From: Cymbomonas tetramitiformis | Taxonomy: Eukaryota > Chlorophyta > Pyramimonadophyceae > Pyramimonadales > Pyramimonadaceae | Length of the DNA stretch: 64,000 nt | Reading direction: 5' to 3' | Assembly (NCBI GenBank): GCA_001247695.2 | Contig: LGRX02033487.1 | Location: 43,555-107,554 of the forward strand | Part shown: in pieces, positions 50,322-61,798 of the stretch | Layout of the letters: the number at the start of each line of letters is the position of its first letter | Position numbering within the stretch: position 1 is the stretch's first letter | The notes under the pieces: model-generated | Told to the model about the DNA's origin: nothing | Databases searched by the model: none | Seen by the model: the letters and a program-made list of their open reading frames with translations, nothing else | Translations under genes and position numbers: made by a program

Positions 50322-50891
50322 TCAAGCGTCGTCGGTAAAGTTGCCGTCGTCGTTGTCGTCGTCGTCGCCGTCGCAGCCCATCAGAAGGCGCTCGCGATAT
50401 GCTCGGCGTATATTCGCGGACCGAATGCATCGTTTTGCTTGAATGGATTGCGCCGAGGCGATATGCTCGACCACCAATGTCGCCGTAATTTTGGTGACCA
50501 GCAACCAAAAGTTGGTAAACATCAAGAACACCATGACAGCTCCGATCAAATTATCACCCACGCTGAAAGTGAACACGATCGTATGCGCCACCGCATCGGA
50601 CTCGAGTATCGGGTCGGTGTGCGAAGACAATGAATTGGTTTGCCAGATATAAAACGTGCGTCTAGCGTAAAACCAAAATAAAGTAACAAAAAAAGTCACC
50701 GAATTCGCAATCACCGCTTTGGCGAATGTGTTTATTCGATAGTTTTCCATCAACCGAACGTTATCCGAATAAAAATCAAAATAATTCGCCGGCATCAAGG
50801 ACAAAAATGCGAACAAAAAAAACATACCGACGGCGAGTAAGCACATGATGATACAGCTCCACAGCGGGGAACCGTACGGACGATTTGCCAT
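50322..50891 (-). CDS. Three-segment membrane protein
   Basis: 189 residues. Hydrophobic segments are near the N terminus (CIIMCLLAVGMFFLFAFLSL), in the middle (AVIANSVTFFVTLFWFYA) and later (IGAVMVFLMFTNFWLLV). The tail is basic, then acidic (DGDDDDNDDG). A TATATG at about 50956 on the other side of a GC-rich stretch may be its promoter. Function unknown. Confidence 0.65.
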   Translation of the reverse strand: MANRPYGSPLWSCIIMCLLAVGMFFLFAFLSLMPANYFDFYSDNVRLMENYRINTFAKAVIANSVTFFVTLFWFYARRTFYIWQTNSLSSHTDPILESDAVAHTIVFTFSVGDNLIGAVMVFLMFTNFWLLVTKITATLVVEHIASAQSIQAKRCIRSANIRRAYRERLLMGCDGDDDDNDDGNFTDDA

Positions 50892-51263
50892 CCTCGCCGC
50901 GATATCGCGCTCGAGTTTTGAATGTTATTTTCGGGCAAGCCGAGAATGGCGAGCGCGTACATATACGATCGAATAATGTTGTATCTATCGAAAGTTTACG
51001 GGACTTCCGCGATCTTCGCAACTTCCGCGATCTTCGCGACTTCCGCGACTTCTCGCTCGTCACCGGCGTCTATACAAGGATTTTCCTTTTAAACTCGTGC
51101 ATAAAGAGCTTTCCTCATCTTCGACCATTTCACACCTTCTTTTCGATCACCAGATCACCGGCGGTCCGAACCGAGCAACATGATTCGTATCCGTCCGCAT
51201 CTTCGTTACAAGCTTGCGTGCCTGCAAGAGTTTCGCGTACACCAGGTGTCCGAGGAGATTTTG
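50892..51263. other. 372-base divergent intergenic region
   Basis: No gene is supported. It contains a short tandem repeat at 51003-51055 and AT-rich elements near 50956 and 51100 that could serve the two flanking divergent genes. Confidence 0.5.
51003..51055. repeat. Short imperfect tandem repeat
   Basis: ACTTCCGCGATCTTCGC-type units occur about three times in a row with shortening of the last unit. Confidence 0.65.
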
Positions 51264-51911
51264 ATGTCGGATCACCAACTCGCGCTGCGCCGAAGCGTAG
51301 CGGCGGACGACGAGAAGGCGGTGAAAAAGCACATGCAATCTCACGGGATACTTCGTCTTTCGCCGAACGATTTGCAGCACGCGGTGCGGCGCGGTAGCGT
51401 TCGGACTTTGGAGATGTACGCGACCGACTTTGACACGAATTTCGCCTTTGACGACCCGTCGGACGCGTGCCATTTCATCGACGTCGCCATCGAGAACGAC
51501 CAACTCGTCGCGCTCGAGTGGGGGATGTATCGTTTCGTGCGAAGATACCCGGAGGGAACGGACGGGACCCGCTACGCGGCGGTGCTGGCCGCGCGCGCGG
51601 GATCCACCGAAACGCTTCGTTGGATGCTGACGGGAAAATACGCCGAACTTTTCCATCACGCTTTTCCCGAGTTCTGTTTACTCGACGAAGCGGCGCGGTG
51701 CATGCAATTCGAGACGCTCCGATATCTGCTCGAAACGGGTGCCCCGGAGGTGCGCTGCCGTGAGAGTCGCGAAAACGTTCTGCGGACCCTCAAAGAAACG
51801 TACGACCAGAAGGACCTAGATTCGGTGTTGTGCTCGGTAAAAGGGTACTTCGCTCGGTACGAAATCGAGTACGAGACTTTCGATGACATTCCGAAATCGG
51901 AGTATCGGTGA
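51264..51911 (+). CDS. Ankyrin-like repeat protein
   Basis: 215 residues from the Met at 51264 (the frame is open 28 codons earlier). Helix pairs such as DLQHAVRRGSVRTLEMY, YAAVLAARAGSTETLRWML and LDEAARCMQFETLRYLLETG follow the degenerate ankyrin pattern common in giant-virus proteins. The C-terminal part is acidic and Tyr-rich. It probably mediates protein binding. Confidence 0.6.
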   Translation: MSDHQLALRRSVAADDEKAVKKHMQSHGILRLSPNDLQHAVRRGSVRTLEMYATDFDTNFAFDDPSDACHFIDVAIENDQLVALEWGMYRFVRRYPEGTDGTRYAAVLAARAGSTETLRWMLTGKYAELFHHAFPEFCLLDEAARCMQFETLRYLLETGAPEVRCRESRENVLRTLKETYDQKDLDSVLCSVKGYFARYEIEYETFDDIPKSEYR

Positions 51912-51974
51912 AATGATAGACGGTATCGATCGCATAGAGATGCAATCAAAAAATAGAGTAATCTAATAATACAA

Positions 51975-52253
51975 TCACAACGTTTGTCTCGTCGGGTAAC
52001 TCGAATTTACTTTGTACGTCGAACCGTTATCCATAAACACCAGCGTGAAAGTGTCGCCGTAAAACAAAAAGTGCTTTAACCCGCGAGCGGCTTCGCCGCA
52101 ATATAGAAAGGAGTGTAAGATGAGGACGAAAAACACCGCAAAAAAAAAGCGGATGAAGGGCATAGCCGCGATCGGATTTTGAAGATCGGGTAGTTGAGGA
52201 GGGCCGATACCGACGAAAAAATGACGACCCCAACATGCAAAGCACGTCGTCAT
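51975..52253 (-). CDS. Small single-pass membrane protein
   Basis: 92 residues with one strong membrane segment (FIRFFFAVFFVLILHSFLY) preceded by a Cys-containing N terminus and followed by a beta-like tail (FTLVFMDNGSTYKV). Function unknown. Confidence 0.6.
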   Translation of the reverse strand: MTTCFACWGRHFFVGIGPPQLPDLQNPIAAMPFIRFFFAVFFVLILHSFLYCGEAARGLKHFLFYGDTFTLVFMDNGSTYKVNSSYPTRQTL

Positions 52254-52267
52254 TATTCAAGTGGTCG

Positions 52268-52717
52268 ATGAATAAAAAGGCGAACCCGTTTGCGAAAATG
52301 AAAGCGGGAAAAAAAGCAGAGCGCCACACTCGAGCGCCAACACGGGGCTTTCGACGGCGCGTGCCCTCCGATCCGATTCACGACACCGAAACTCGGCCAA
52401 CCGCGGTTGTTGATGATGGTATTATCACATCGAGATACACTAGGCGACATGTATTCACCGCGTGTAAGGTGCTATCGAATTCGAATGTTCAAAATGAACT
52501 TCCGGTTGTCGTCGACGGCGTCGCGGCGGTCGAGATCGCTCAACGAGACCGAAGACGCGCTCGGGTTTTGATTTTTATTTTCGAAAATCGGGGAAGGTTA
52601 TCAGCTTCGATGTATTCGACTTTTTCACGGCGAGTATCGCAGCGCTGTAGGCCGTCGTCATCGGCGTCGCGGCGGTCAGGTTCGCCACCGAGGTTGCGTG
52701 ATGATCGATCACATTGA
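52268..52717 (+). CDS. Possible basic protein (weak)
   Basis: An open frame of 149 residues in an otherwise empty stretch. It starts MNKKANPFAKMKAGKKAE, is strongly basic, and its 3' 143 bases are antisense to the gene at 52575. There is no TATA box or splice evidence. The first 100 codons could be real; the end looks like a shadow. Confidence 0.25.
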   Translation: MNKKANPFAKMKAGKKAERHTRAPTRGFRRRVPSDPIHDTETRPTAVVDDGIITSRYTRRHVFTACKVLSNSNVQNELPVVVDGVAAVEIAQRDRRRARVLIFIFENRGRLSASMYSTFSRRVSQRCRPSSSASRRSGSPPRLRDDRSH

Positions 52718-53282
52718 GCATTTTCTCGAGTGTTTTCTCGAGTATTTCCTGCGCGCAATCGCCCCGTGCACGCCGACGGTGTAAGATTCCACGCGCACGC
52801 CCTGACAAAAGAATGCAATTGGCTACCTTGTATGAATTGACGTCGCCGTATAGATCTTTCGTACCCAATTCCATAAGCGAATGCTCTAGTTCTCGAAACA
52901 TATTGATCTCTTCCTTCAAAAAATGTAGAATATTCTCCAGTTGGGAGTCCGTCTGTTGCGTGAGCAAACGCTCGCCGAAGTCCATACGCGACAGCATCTG
53001 CAGCGCCGCGTATCCGTTTTGAATCAACTCGGTGGGAGATGGCACTTTTAAGGGGAGCGCCTCGCTCATGAACATGCGCATGGGATCCAGTACCCCGCGC
53101 ATCTGCGCGTCTGACGGATATTTTGTATCCACCTTCACCAACCAGTCCTGTATGTTTTTATACGCTGAATCTCCAGTTGGCTTATTATTGGGGAGATCCG
53201 ACTTCTGATCTTGGAAAGTATTGGACCGGTTTGACCGCCGACCGTTCGACGGTTTTGCGGTCGTGAACAGTTGAACGGACAT
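52575..53282 (-). CDS. Helical AT-richer protein
   Basis: 235 residues from the Met at 53282, 67 bases from a TATATATA box. Mostly alpha-helix: NIQDWLVKVDTKYP, LIQNGYAALQMLSRM, LENILHFLKEEINMF and CAQEILEKTLEKML. No intron and lower G+C, like the neighbouring coiled-coil gene. No family is recognised; a virion-associated role is inferred from codon style only. Confidence 0.6.
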   Translation of the reverse strand: MSVQLFTTAKPSNGRRSNRSNTFQDQKSDLPNNKPTGDSAYKNIQDWLVKVDTKYPSDAQMRGVLDPMRMFMSEALPLKVPSPTELIQNGYAALQMLSRMDFGERLLTQQTDSQLENILHFLKEEINMFRELEHSLMELGTKDLYGDVNSYKVANCILLSGRARGILHRRRARGDCAQEILEKTLEKMLNVIDHHATSVANLTAATPMTTAYSAAILAVKKSNTSKLITFPDFRK

Positions 53283-53348
53283 TCGTGTGATCGTCAAATG
53301 AATGCACGCCGCGACGAATGTCGCGCCCGTTGTTTATTTGTATGCGTC

Positions 53349-53356
53349 TATATATA
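53349..53356 (-). promoter_or_regulatory. TATA box
   Basis: TATATATA lies 67 bases before the minus-strand start at 53282. Confidence 0.5.
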
Positions 53357-53424
53357 CGCGCGCGAGTGCCGAATGAAAACCCGCGTGGTACATTGCATAA
53401 TACGATGATAAACTGATCGGTCCG

Positions 53425-53430
53425 TATATA
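53425..53430 (+). promoter_or_regulatory. TATA-like box
   Basis: TATATA, followed by a second GATATAG, lies 64 bases before the start codon at 53494. Together with the box at 53349 this divergent pair has separate promoters. Confidence 0.45.
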
Positions 53431-53493
53431 GATATAGCTAACATTCTCGATTCCGCGACGAATACGGAATCGTCCGCCGAGACTGGCCAGCAA

Positions 53494-55665
53494 ATGGCTA
53501 TACCCAACGCTATCGTTTCCGCGGGTCAACTGGAAACGTCCATCGCAACCCTTGGTACACCGGACAGGATGGTAGGGAACTCGTCGTCATTTAAGAGAAC
53601 AAAAAGAAAAGGAGACGATAGCGACAATCTTTATAGTGAAGCACACCTAACACTTGCAAACATTCAAAACACTTCATACAGTCAAAATCAAGTAATAAAT
53701 ACTACGTTAATAAACCATTTTGGCGCGACTTCTGATCAAATGCTAAGATTACAATACCTTTTTCAAGAACAGGAATATCGTTTTAAAGCAGGGATCACCC
53801 AACTGCTACAACGCCGGGACGAGCAATTCGATGGACGTCTTGCAGAAGTGAACGGCCAACTGCTACAACTCCGGGACGAGCAATTAGATGGACGTCTTGC
53901 AGAAGTGAACGGCCAACTGCTACAACTCCGGGACAAGCAATGGGAAGGACGTCTTGCAGAAGTGACCGAGAGCGTGCCTGAACTAAAGCAAGTTGCAGAA
54001 AAATTCGATCGGCTTGCTGGCGCGGTAGAGAATGCAATGGCGAAACGCGACGAGATCGCGTCCACGATCGCAGATGGGTTCTCTCGGCAATCCGATAAAC
54101 TCGAAACGCATTTGAAAGATACGACTGCAAAATTCGAACAAATTGCAACCGAGAACACGTCCTGGGCAACGTCGAATGCGGCATTTTTGTCGATGATCGA
54201 TCTGCACAAGATTGCAACCCAGGACACATTTGAAAAAATAGAAACAAAGCTTGATCGGATCGTATCAAGTCAAACTGCTGCGAAAGCGGACTTTCAGAAT
54301 ACAGAGAACGCCATTTCAGGAAAAATCCGAGATCTTACCACGCGGATCGAAAACGTAGGACAATTAGATCAGCCACAGAATGCCGACGCGAAGTGTTGCG
54401 AAGAGTTGTCGAGGCAGTTAGACGAGAAATTTACACAGTTCGATGATAAGCTCAAGGATCATTCGGCAGTACTATTTCAGTGCATGCAGGATAATATCCA
54501 AGTAGTATCAGAGAAGTTAGAGACCTTATTGATGACGTACGAGGAAAATTCGAGTCAGCATTCCGCATATTCGGCTGACGGCGGTGATGGAGACGTCGAG
54601 CAAAAGAAGGGACACGTCGGACAGCAAGTGTCAAGAATCAATAATCTAACAAACAAAGCGTCGTCCGATGTCAACATGACACCGTCGCCGCCACCGCCAC
54701 CGCCATCGTCGTCACCGCCACCGGGATCGGCACCGCCATCGTCGTCACCGTCGGGATCGGCACCGACACCGCCATCGCCGGCTTTCGATTCGAGCGAGCA
54801 CGCGGAGCAGGACCGTTTTCGAAAAATACTCCGTACATGGTGGGATGAAACGACAGCGGGGTCGGCGGTCCAAGAATCTTTCTTAAGTATCGAGAAGATG
54901 CAGACCGAACTCGCTGCAATAAAAAAGGCGGTGGTGGCGGGAGAGACGCAAAGCGCGGTTGATTTGAAGGAGCTGGCTGCGTCGGTGGAGGATTTGACCG
55001 AAGAGAACAAGAAAACTACAACCGCTATTCAAACAGAGCTTTTGCCCGCGTTGGATGCTAAAGTTCGGCAAGCGTCGACCTCGACCATCGACCGAATGCG
55101 GGACGAGTTCGCTGGAATGAAAACGGCGATGGAAACGGGAAATACGCGAAGCGCGAATATTTTTAACGAACTGATCGCGTCGGTGCACGACTCGTCCGAT
55201 TCGAACAAGAAAACCGCGAACGATCTTCGAGCGGAAATCTCTTCGGCGCTGGATACCAAGCAAGCGTGGACGGAGGCACACTTCGCGACCGCGCTGCAAG
55301 AGGCGGTCGAACAGATCGATAAAAAAACAAACGCGCGGATCGATGAACTCGCGAACGTCATCGCGCGTTCGCAAAACGGCATCGACGACTCGCTGAGGGA
55401 GTATTCATCGAACACCGCGACGCGCGTCGAGGCGGCGGTGAAAAGTGAAGTCGCTGTTTTATTGAGAGAGTTACGCGACGAGATAAAGCAGACAATGCAA
55501 GAGGACCGGACGTCGATACGCAAAATGGCGGAACGGATTTCCGAGATCGATGAAAATCTAAGAACAAATGTGGACGTGATACGAATACTAAACAGCGCGA
55601 TACCGGATGCGTCGTCGTTGTCACAGCCACGTCTCAGGGCCGGCGGTAAAAGGAGTTATTTTTGA
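53494..55665 (+). CDS. Long coiled-coil protein with Pro-rich hinge
   Basis: 723 residues, intronless. The N-terminal half is a long coiled coil that includes three near-identical tandem copies of a 20-residue unit (DEQLDGRLAEVNGQLLQLR-type, about residues 107-165). A Pro/Ser-rich hinge around residues 395-425 follows, then a second coiled coil of similar design (two related blocks: KMQTELAAIKKAVVAGETQS and RMRDEFAGMKTAMETGNTRS). The C terminus is short and basic. It is a scaffold or fibre-type protein. Lower G+C and no introns set it apart from the giant spliced gene next to it. Confidence 0.7.
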   Translation: MAIPNAIVSAGQLETSIATLGTPDRMVGNSSSFKRTKRKGDDSDNLYSEAHLTLANIQNTSYSQNQVINTTLINHFGATSDQMLRLQYLFQEQEYRFKAGITQLLQRRDEQFDGRLAEVNGQLLQLRDEQLDGRLAEVNGQLLQLRDKQWEGRLAEVTESVPELKQVAEKFDRLAGAVENAMAKRDEIASTIADGFSRQSDKLETHLKDTTAKFEQIATENTSWATSNAAFLSMIDLHKIATQDTFEKIETKLDRIVSSQTAAKADFQNTENAISGKIRDLTTRIENVGQLDQPQNADAKCCEELSRQLDEKFTQFDDKLKDHSAVLFQCMQDNIQVVSEKLETLLMTYEENSSQHSAYSADGGDGDVEQKKGHVGQQVSRINNLTNKASSDVNMTPSPPPPPPSSSPPPGSAPPSSSPSGSAPTPPSPAFDSSEHAEQDRFRKILRTWWDETTAGSAVQESFLSIEKMQTELAAIKKAVVAGETQSAVDLKELAASVEDLTEENKKTTTAIQTELLPALDAKVRQASTSTIDRMRDEFAGMKTAMETGNTRSANIFNELIASVHDSSDSNKKTANDLRAEISSALDTKQAWTEAHFATALQEAVEQIDKKTNARIDELANVIARSQNGIDDSLREYSSNTATRVEAAVKSEVAVLLRELRDEIKQTMQEDRTSIRKMAERISEIDENLRTNVDVIRILNSAIPDASSLSQPRLRAGGKRSYF

Positions 55666-55802
55666 TACATGTTGATACATACGACGCGTACTTTATTTGA
55701 TGTCGCGCTTAAAGTCGCGATAATATTGAACCGCTGAGCGCGAAAAAGCGGCGCGGTGAAATACGGGCGAAGAAAAAAACGGTGTCGTCACCGCGATTTG
55801 CG

Positions 55803-58800
55803 ATGGATCCGGCGATGCGGGTCGCGGCGTGCGTATTCCCGTTGGATCGGCGCGCGTATCGCGAAGAGTTTACGCAATTGCTGAAAGAGGTTCGCGAATC
55901 GACGACGAACGGGACGAATCTCGGTGAGGTTATCGGTCGAGACCTGCGATTAGCGGGCTACGCGTGCGGAGAGCGCTCCCGCCGCGTGTGGAGTACGAGC
56001 GCGATCGGTCGCACGAGTGGATTGAAAGAGGTCAAGCGATGCGAGCGAAATTTTCGATCTTCGTGGATCGCCAACAACATCGATTGCGTCAAACGACAAC
56101 TTCATAGCGTCGATCCCCGGAATTCGAATGAGATGCACTACGCCGAGTTCGTGTACTTGCTGCGCGAATACACGACGAAGCGGTTGACGTGTTCACCCCG
56201 CGACGCGCTGCCCGTCAACGCGGCCAAAAATTCGACGGACGCGTTTCATCAGGCGGTCGCGCTCACCGCCTTCGAAGTGTGCGTGCTACGGCAGGTGCCG
56301 TTGGCGAGATGCACGGAGCTGAATGAGATTTTGATGCGCTGCGTGGAAGCGCTGACCGGCGTGCATCGGTCGGAGATGAGCAAATTGATTTCCTCCAGCG
56401 CGGTGGGAGCGTCGTCGCCGTCTCCCGCCGTTTCCATGTTCACGACGTGGTCAGAAGTTACGGAGCGGCCGTTTTTCGGTGATGGCGGCGAGCATTGGCT
56501 CACGGCGACGCATCGATTTCTGTGGAAGGATTATCATGAGGTCATCGACGGCGTGGCCGATGTGCAGGGTCTTCGTATGGCCACTCTGATCTCGGAGGGG
56601 CGCGCCGCTTGGTGGAAACCGAAGCGGAGTGATATGGTGGCGTGCGCGGAGACGATGCAAACGGGAGGCGCGGGATCGGATCTCGCGACGCGGCTCGCGG
56701 CGGACAACGAGGCGGGCGCGTGCGGATGTTATTACCTTCCGTTCCGCGTGGCCCGCGTCGGATGCTATCGCGATCACGGCGAATATCAAGACGAGGTACG
56801 CGCGCTTCGCGAGCGAGTTCGGGAGCATATACGCGTGGGTGAGGAACTTTCGCGACGGTTGGCGCGGGGAGCGGAGGCGACGCTGCGCATGGTCGCCCAG
56901 CGTCTGCCGATGAATGGCGACTCCAAGATGGCTTCGCATACGCGGGAGATCGAGTTGTACGCGTGCTGCTTGCACAGCGTCATGGGCTGCGCGTGCATCC
57001 GAGAGCCGGCGATCTCGGGCGTCGCCGCGCGCAAGATTCGCGACGTGACCGGCAGCGCCGAGTTCGCCGCTTTGGTTCAGACGCTGCAGATGATGTCCAC
57101 TCGTTGGATTCGGACGGGCGAGGCGGATCATCCCGTCACGCGCGCCCTGCGGAGCGTCCGCGAGCATTTCGCGCTTCGGGGAGTGTCGCTGTCGCTGTCG
57201 ACGGACGGCGCGAAAGATTCACCGACGCCGTCGTCGGAACGACGCGGATGTCGCTCGACCGCGTTGCGAATGCTGGAAAATCATTTGACAGCCACGGAGG
57301 CGCAAACGATCTCCGCTTTCGTGACCGACGCCGCGGATGGCGCCGCGACCGTTTCGATGCCATCGCCGCGCGCGCCGGCGGAGAACGAGCGTCGCTGGAC
57401 ATTCGAAGAGCAGCTGATGAGGTGAGTTGAGATGCGCGGAGATCGTTTCTTGCGAACGACGGGTGCCGACGGGACGGGGTTTGCGCGCGCAGAGAGATGG
57501 CGCGTCATCGAATCCGCGACACCGCCGCCGGGAACGTGATGATGCACGGCTTGTACGACGAGAAAACTTTCAGTCCGTTGATGGCGTTACCGGCGCGCGC
57601 TTACACGATGGACGCGAGAAATCGGGACGCGAGCGAACCGGAGTCCGAGGGTCGGACGGGTTCCGCGACGACCGACTCGGTGACGCAGCTGCGTCGCGAG
57701 CTCGCCGGAGGTACCGAGTGGCTGATTCCGTGCGGGATGGATCGCTTGTGTCGTCGGCGCTATCGCCCCATTCCCATTCCGTGCGACGGTAGCGCCTTCG
57801 CGGAGGCGTTTTTCGGGCGCGGCGCTCCGAAATCGGCGGAGGAAGCGGCGCGTCGCGCGAGTTTGGTCTTTCGACTTCGAGCTCCCGTTGCTTCGGAGAC
57901 GCTGTCGACACGGGTGGGTTTGCTGGTACCCGAGTTGCGCTTACCGGCGCCGCTGCGGTTGATGCGCAGCTTGCGACGCTATTTGGATTTGCGAGGTCGG
58001 TGGCTCGACGTGCCTCGCCATCTCTCGTCGGAGCGAGCTCGGACGCGCGGCTCTCGCGGCGAGCGCGAGGCGTCCGAGGAGCTACGCGAATGTGATGATG
58101 ACATTCATCCATTCCTGATCTTTCCCGACGAGTTTCGCGTGTCGTTCAACGTGCGCGAACTGTCGCGCAGCAACTGCATCGATATACGTCGCGGCTTGCA
58201 CGAGAACAGCTCCGATGTCACCTACGCGCGATTTCGCCTCGACGCGGTGTCGACCGTCGGTGATGTGACGACGGAGAATGCTCTCGAAGAGTGCGCGGCG
58301 CCATATCGGCACGCGCGTTCGGCTTGCGGCCGATTTCTGCATGTGTATACGCGATCGGAACAATCGCCCTTTTTTTTGCGTTCGCTCGAAGCGTGCGCCG
58401 CCTTGAAGGGTCGCTTGATCGAGACGTCGCGTGTCGCGGGAACCACGGACGCGCGCTTGAACGAATTCTGCCCCGGCGCGGTTCTCGATATTTCGGAGTT
58501 GGGCGCGTTCGCTTACCACTGCTTCGGTGAATTGATTTTCGCTCTGAGCCGCGACCCCGACCCGCGCGCGCCTTGGCATGCTTTGACGAACCCTCGGAAT
58601 CTGCCATCGATATCGACGGCGCGACGAGCGGCGCTCTGCGCCGCCGATCCCGATGTTCGTCGATTTTACATGTGGGTGACCGTGGAGCTGCAGCGCCTGC
58701 TGCTGTTGCTCAACTCGCAAGAATTGCGCGCCCGCGTCATCGGCGCCGGCTTGACGTTCGCGGTCCCGAAGGCGACGCGTCATACCAACGTCGATTCCGA

Positions 58801-61766
58801 TGAGGAGGGCGAGGGGTTCTCGTCGTCGTCGTTGTCATCGTCACCCTACGAATATCTCACCACGCTTTCGACATCGAGCGACGCCGCGGCGAGTGACGAT
58901 GGAAAGCGTCAAATCGGCGGCCGAGACGAGCAACGCGCCGCCTTCGAGGTGAGTTCGCACCGACTTCGAGGTGTCACTCAAACTCAAACTCAAACTTAAA
59001 CCGGGTCGGGATGGGGGGGGATTCGAGGGCGGCGCAGGATACGCGGCGTAAATCGAAGGCACCCGCGAAGAGCGGACGCTCCAAACCTATTTTGAATCAA
59101 GCGGCGAAAGTGATGGCCATCATGAACAATCTGGGCATCACGCATTTTCCTTATTGCGAAGATGTGAGAGCTTCCTCCCGACCTCCCGAGCCTCCTCATG
59201 ACCGACTGTTTTTCAATGTGTCATTCGCTGATCTGATTTTCCGAGCGTACGCGCGCTTCCGCGGCAGGTGTATCGCGCGAACGGATGCAGATCTCACGCG
59301 GGCTATATGAAAGCTCCCGGTTATCACGCGATCCGGCATCCGTATGTCGCGAGGGCTTTCGTCGACGGTCGCGGCGAATGTCTCGGAAGCGCTCCTTTGT
59401 GGTTCGCCTCGATTTTGATGCGCAAAGACGAGAAGAACGTGCTCACCGAAGAAATGCTCGGGAAAATCGGCTACGACCGCATCGACTTCGCCGCCGATGC
59501 GGACTCGCGATCGTTTCGCTTGATGAACACCTGCGATTATTTACGCGCGGGCGTTTCTTTTTGCACGAGCGGAGGTGCGTATGCCGCAACCCTCCGACGT
59601 CTGTTTTAATTTCACGTTTCGCGCGATGCATCGCTGATCCGTTGTCGTCGTCATTCGGTGCCAGGTCGAAGATGCTTCGCGTCGCTCCCTTCGTCGAGCG
59701 GCGCGGAAATAAAATCGGAGAGACCTCCGTCGATTGGCGGTATTGGTGGCGGTGGCGGCGGCGTCGGTGAATCGGCGACGCCCGCGGAAAAAATGGCGGC
59801 TCTCGTCGCGAAAGTGTCGTTGCGCGACGAATGTTTTATGTCGCGTGTCGCGGAGGATCGATACAGCGTGCAAGCGTGCGGCGTTCCGGACGCGCAGATG
59901 TCGCAATCTCGAGCGGCGCAACGAGGAACGCGGTTCGTTTTTACGGATGTGGTCGAAAACGGACGGTGCCATCCTCGCGTATGCTTGGGGGATGCGCACC
60001 GTCGCGAGTGTTTGGGGTTCGGACGAATGCGCGAACATGACGAATTCATGCTCGACGCGTCGGTCGCGACGGCGGACTCGAGGCGAGGCGCGCGACCGCG
60101 AATCGTTCTGTTTCCGAACGTTTCCGCGACGATTCCTTCGACCGGAGACGTCGCGCGCGACGAGCTTCCGACCCGATTGATATTATCATCTTCGTCGTCG
60201 GACCCGATCTGCGACGCCACCGTCGACGCCGACGTCGCCGAGGAGGAGGGCTTCAAGCGAAAGGTCTCCGAAAGTCCGAAAGAACCAAAGGTCCGCGATC
60301 CCCAAAAATCAAAATGACTCATTGACTGAATGACGACGACGTTGCCGCTGACGACGGACGGGTTGCCGCCGGTCGGCGCAGGTCACGTACGCGCGCGCGG
60401 TTGACGCGCTCGGAGTGGAAGGTCATTCGCTCAAAATTCGAAACCGAGTGGACATTGACGCGAACGAGGAGAAGACCGCCGTCGTACCCGAGGCGGTGTC
60501 GTTGGCGGCCGCTCGCTGGAGAAGCGCCGCTTTCTCGGAGGATGGAAATGTATCCGAGCGCGCGCTCTGCGCGGAGTTGCTGCTGCGCTATCAGACGGAC
60601 TGCGCGCGCACGATCGCGGAAAATCTTCGATTGCTCGGTTTGGACCTGATGGCCATTCGCGACATTCGCAACGCGGTACGCCGCGATTTTTTTGCGATTC
60701 TTGCGAGGTCGAAAGAAAGCCGCGAATATTACAGCGGGAGTATTAAAGAGGAATACCAGCGAGAGGTATTAAAAATCCCCGGTGTTTTTTGGCAGGAGAT
60801 ACTCCGCGAATTGTCCGCGCTGGAAGAGCAAACGCGAGCGCTGGTCGATGAGATACGGTCGCTCTCCTCTCGCGATGACCGGGTACGCGATGATCGGGGT
60901 TTTAGGATTCATCGACAAGTTCGATGCGATGAGAGACGCTGACAAAGACGTGCGGCGATGCGCAGGATCACGATGATTCCCACGCTCTGCGCGTCTTCGC
61001 CGAATGGCTGCATCGCGAGACGACCGCGTTTCGCGACACTCGCTCTCGTCGCGAGTGGTGCTTCGGAAATCATTCGGCGATCCGCGCGTGGATCGGAGTC
61101 GCGCTCAACGCGACGGTGGCGTGGTTGCTGCTACGCACTTCGCCGGACGACACTCTCCGCACTCGAACGATTTGCGCGATCGCGCGCAAACTGGATGAGT
61201 ACCCGGATCACATCGAAGAGCTCGCTGCGAAAACGATCACCGACGAGGTGCGAAGCGTGATGTCGTTGACACAACAGTGTCCATCGCGTACTGTTCATTC
61301 GCGTTGACGACGGGGTTCGCTTGACGCTTTGTAGGAAATGGAGGTTCTACGGACGTGGTGCCGTTGCGAGAGGGTGTGTAATATTCGCTTCGATGCGTAC
61401 AACACGGATCCGGAATGCTTTTACAACACGTCGATCACGAAAACGCCTTTGGCGGATCACACCACCACCGCGAATCGCGTTTACGGAGATGCGACGAAGA
61501 GATGCACGCGCCAGGATATACGAACCATCGCCGCGCGTTGCGCCGGAACTTCGGCCTCGTATTTCACGCGAAGGCGATCGGAAAAGTCGTCGTCGCTTCG
61601 AATCGTCTGGTTGAATGTGTGCATCCGTCGAGTACCTCGATCCGCAACGACCGAGAGCGATGATATTCAAGGTGCCGCGGCGAGTCTGCCCGACGCGGAC
61701 GACGATACGATGATGATGGATCACTTCTCGCGAGATTGGTATCGTAATGAGGTGAGACTCCGCGAG

Positions 61767-61798
<32 letters not shown>

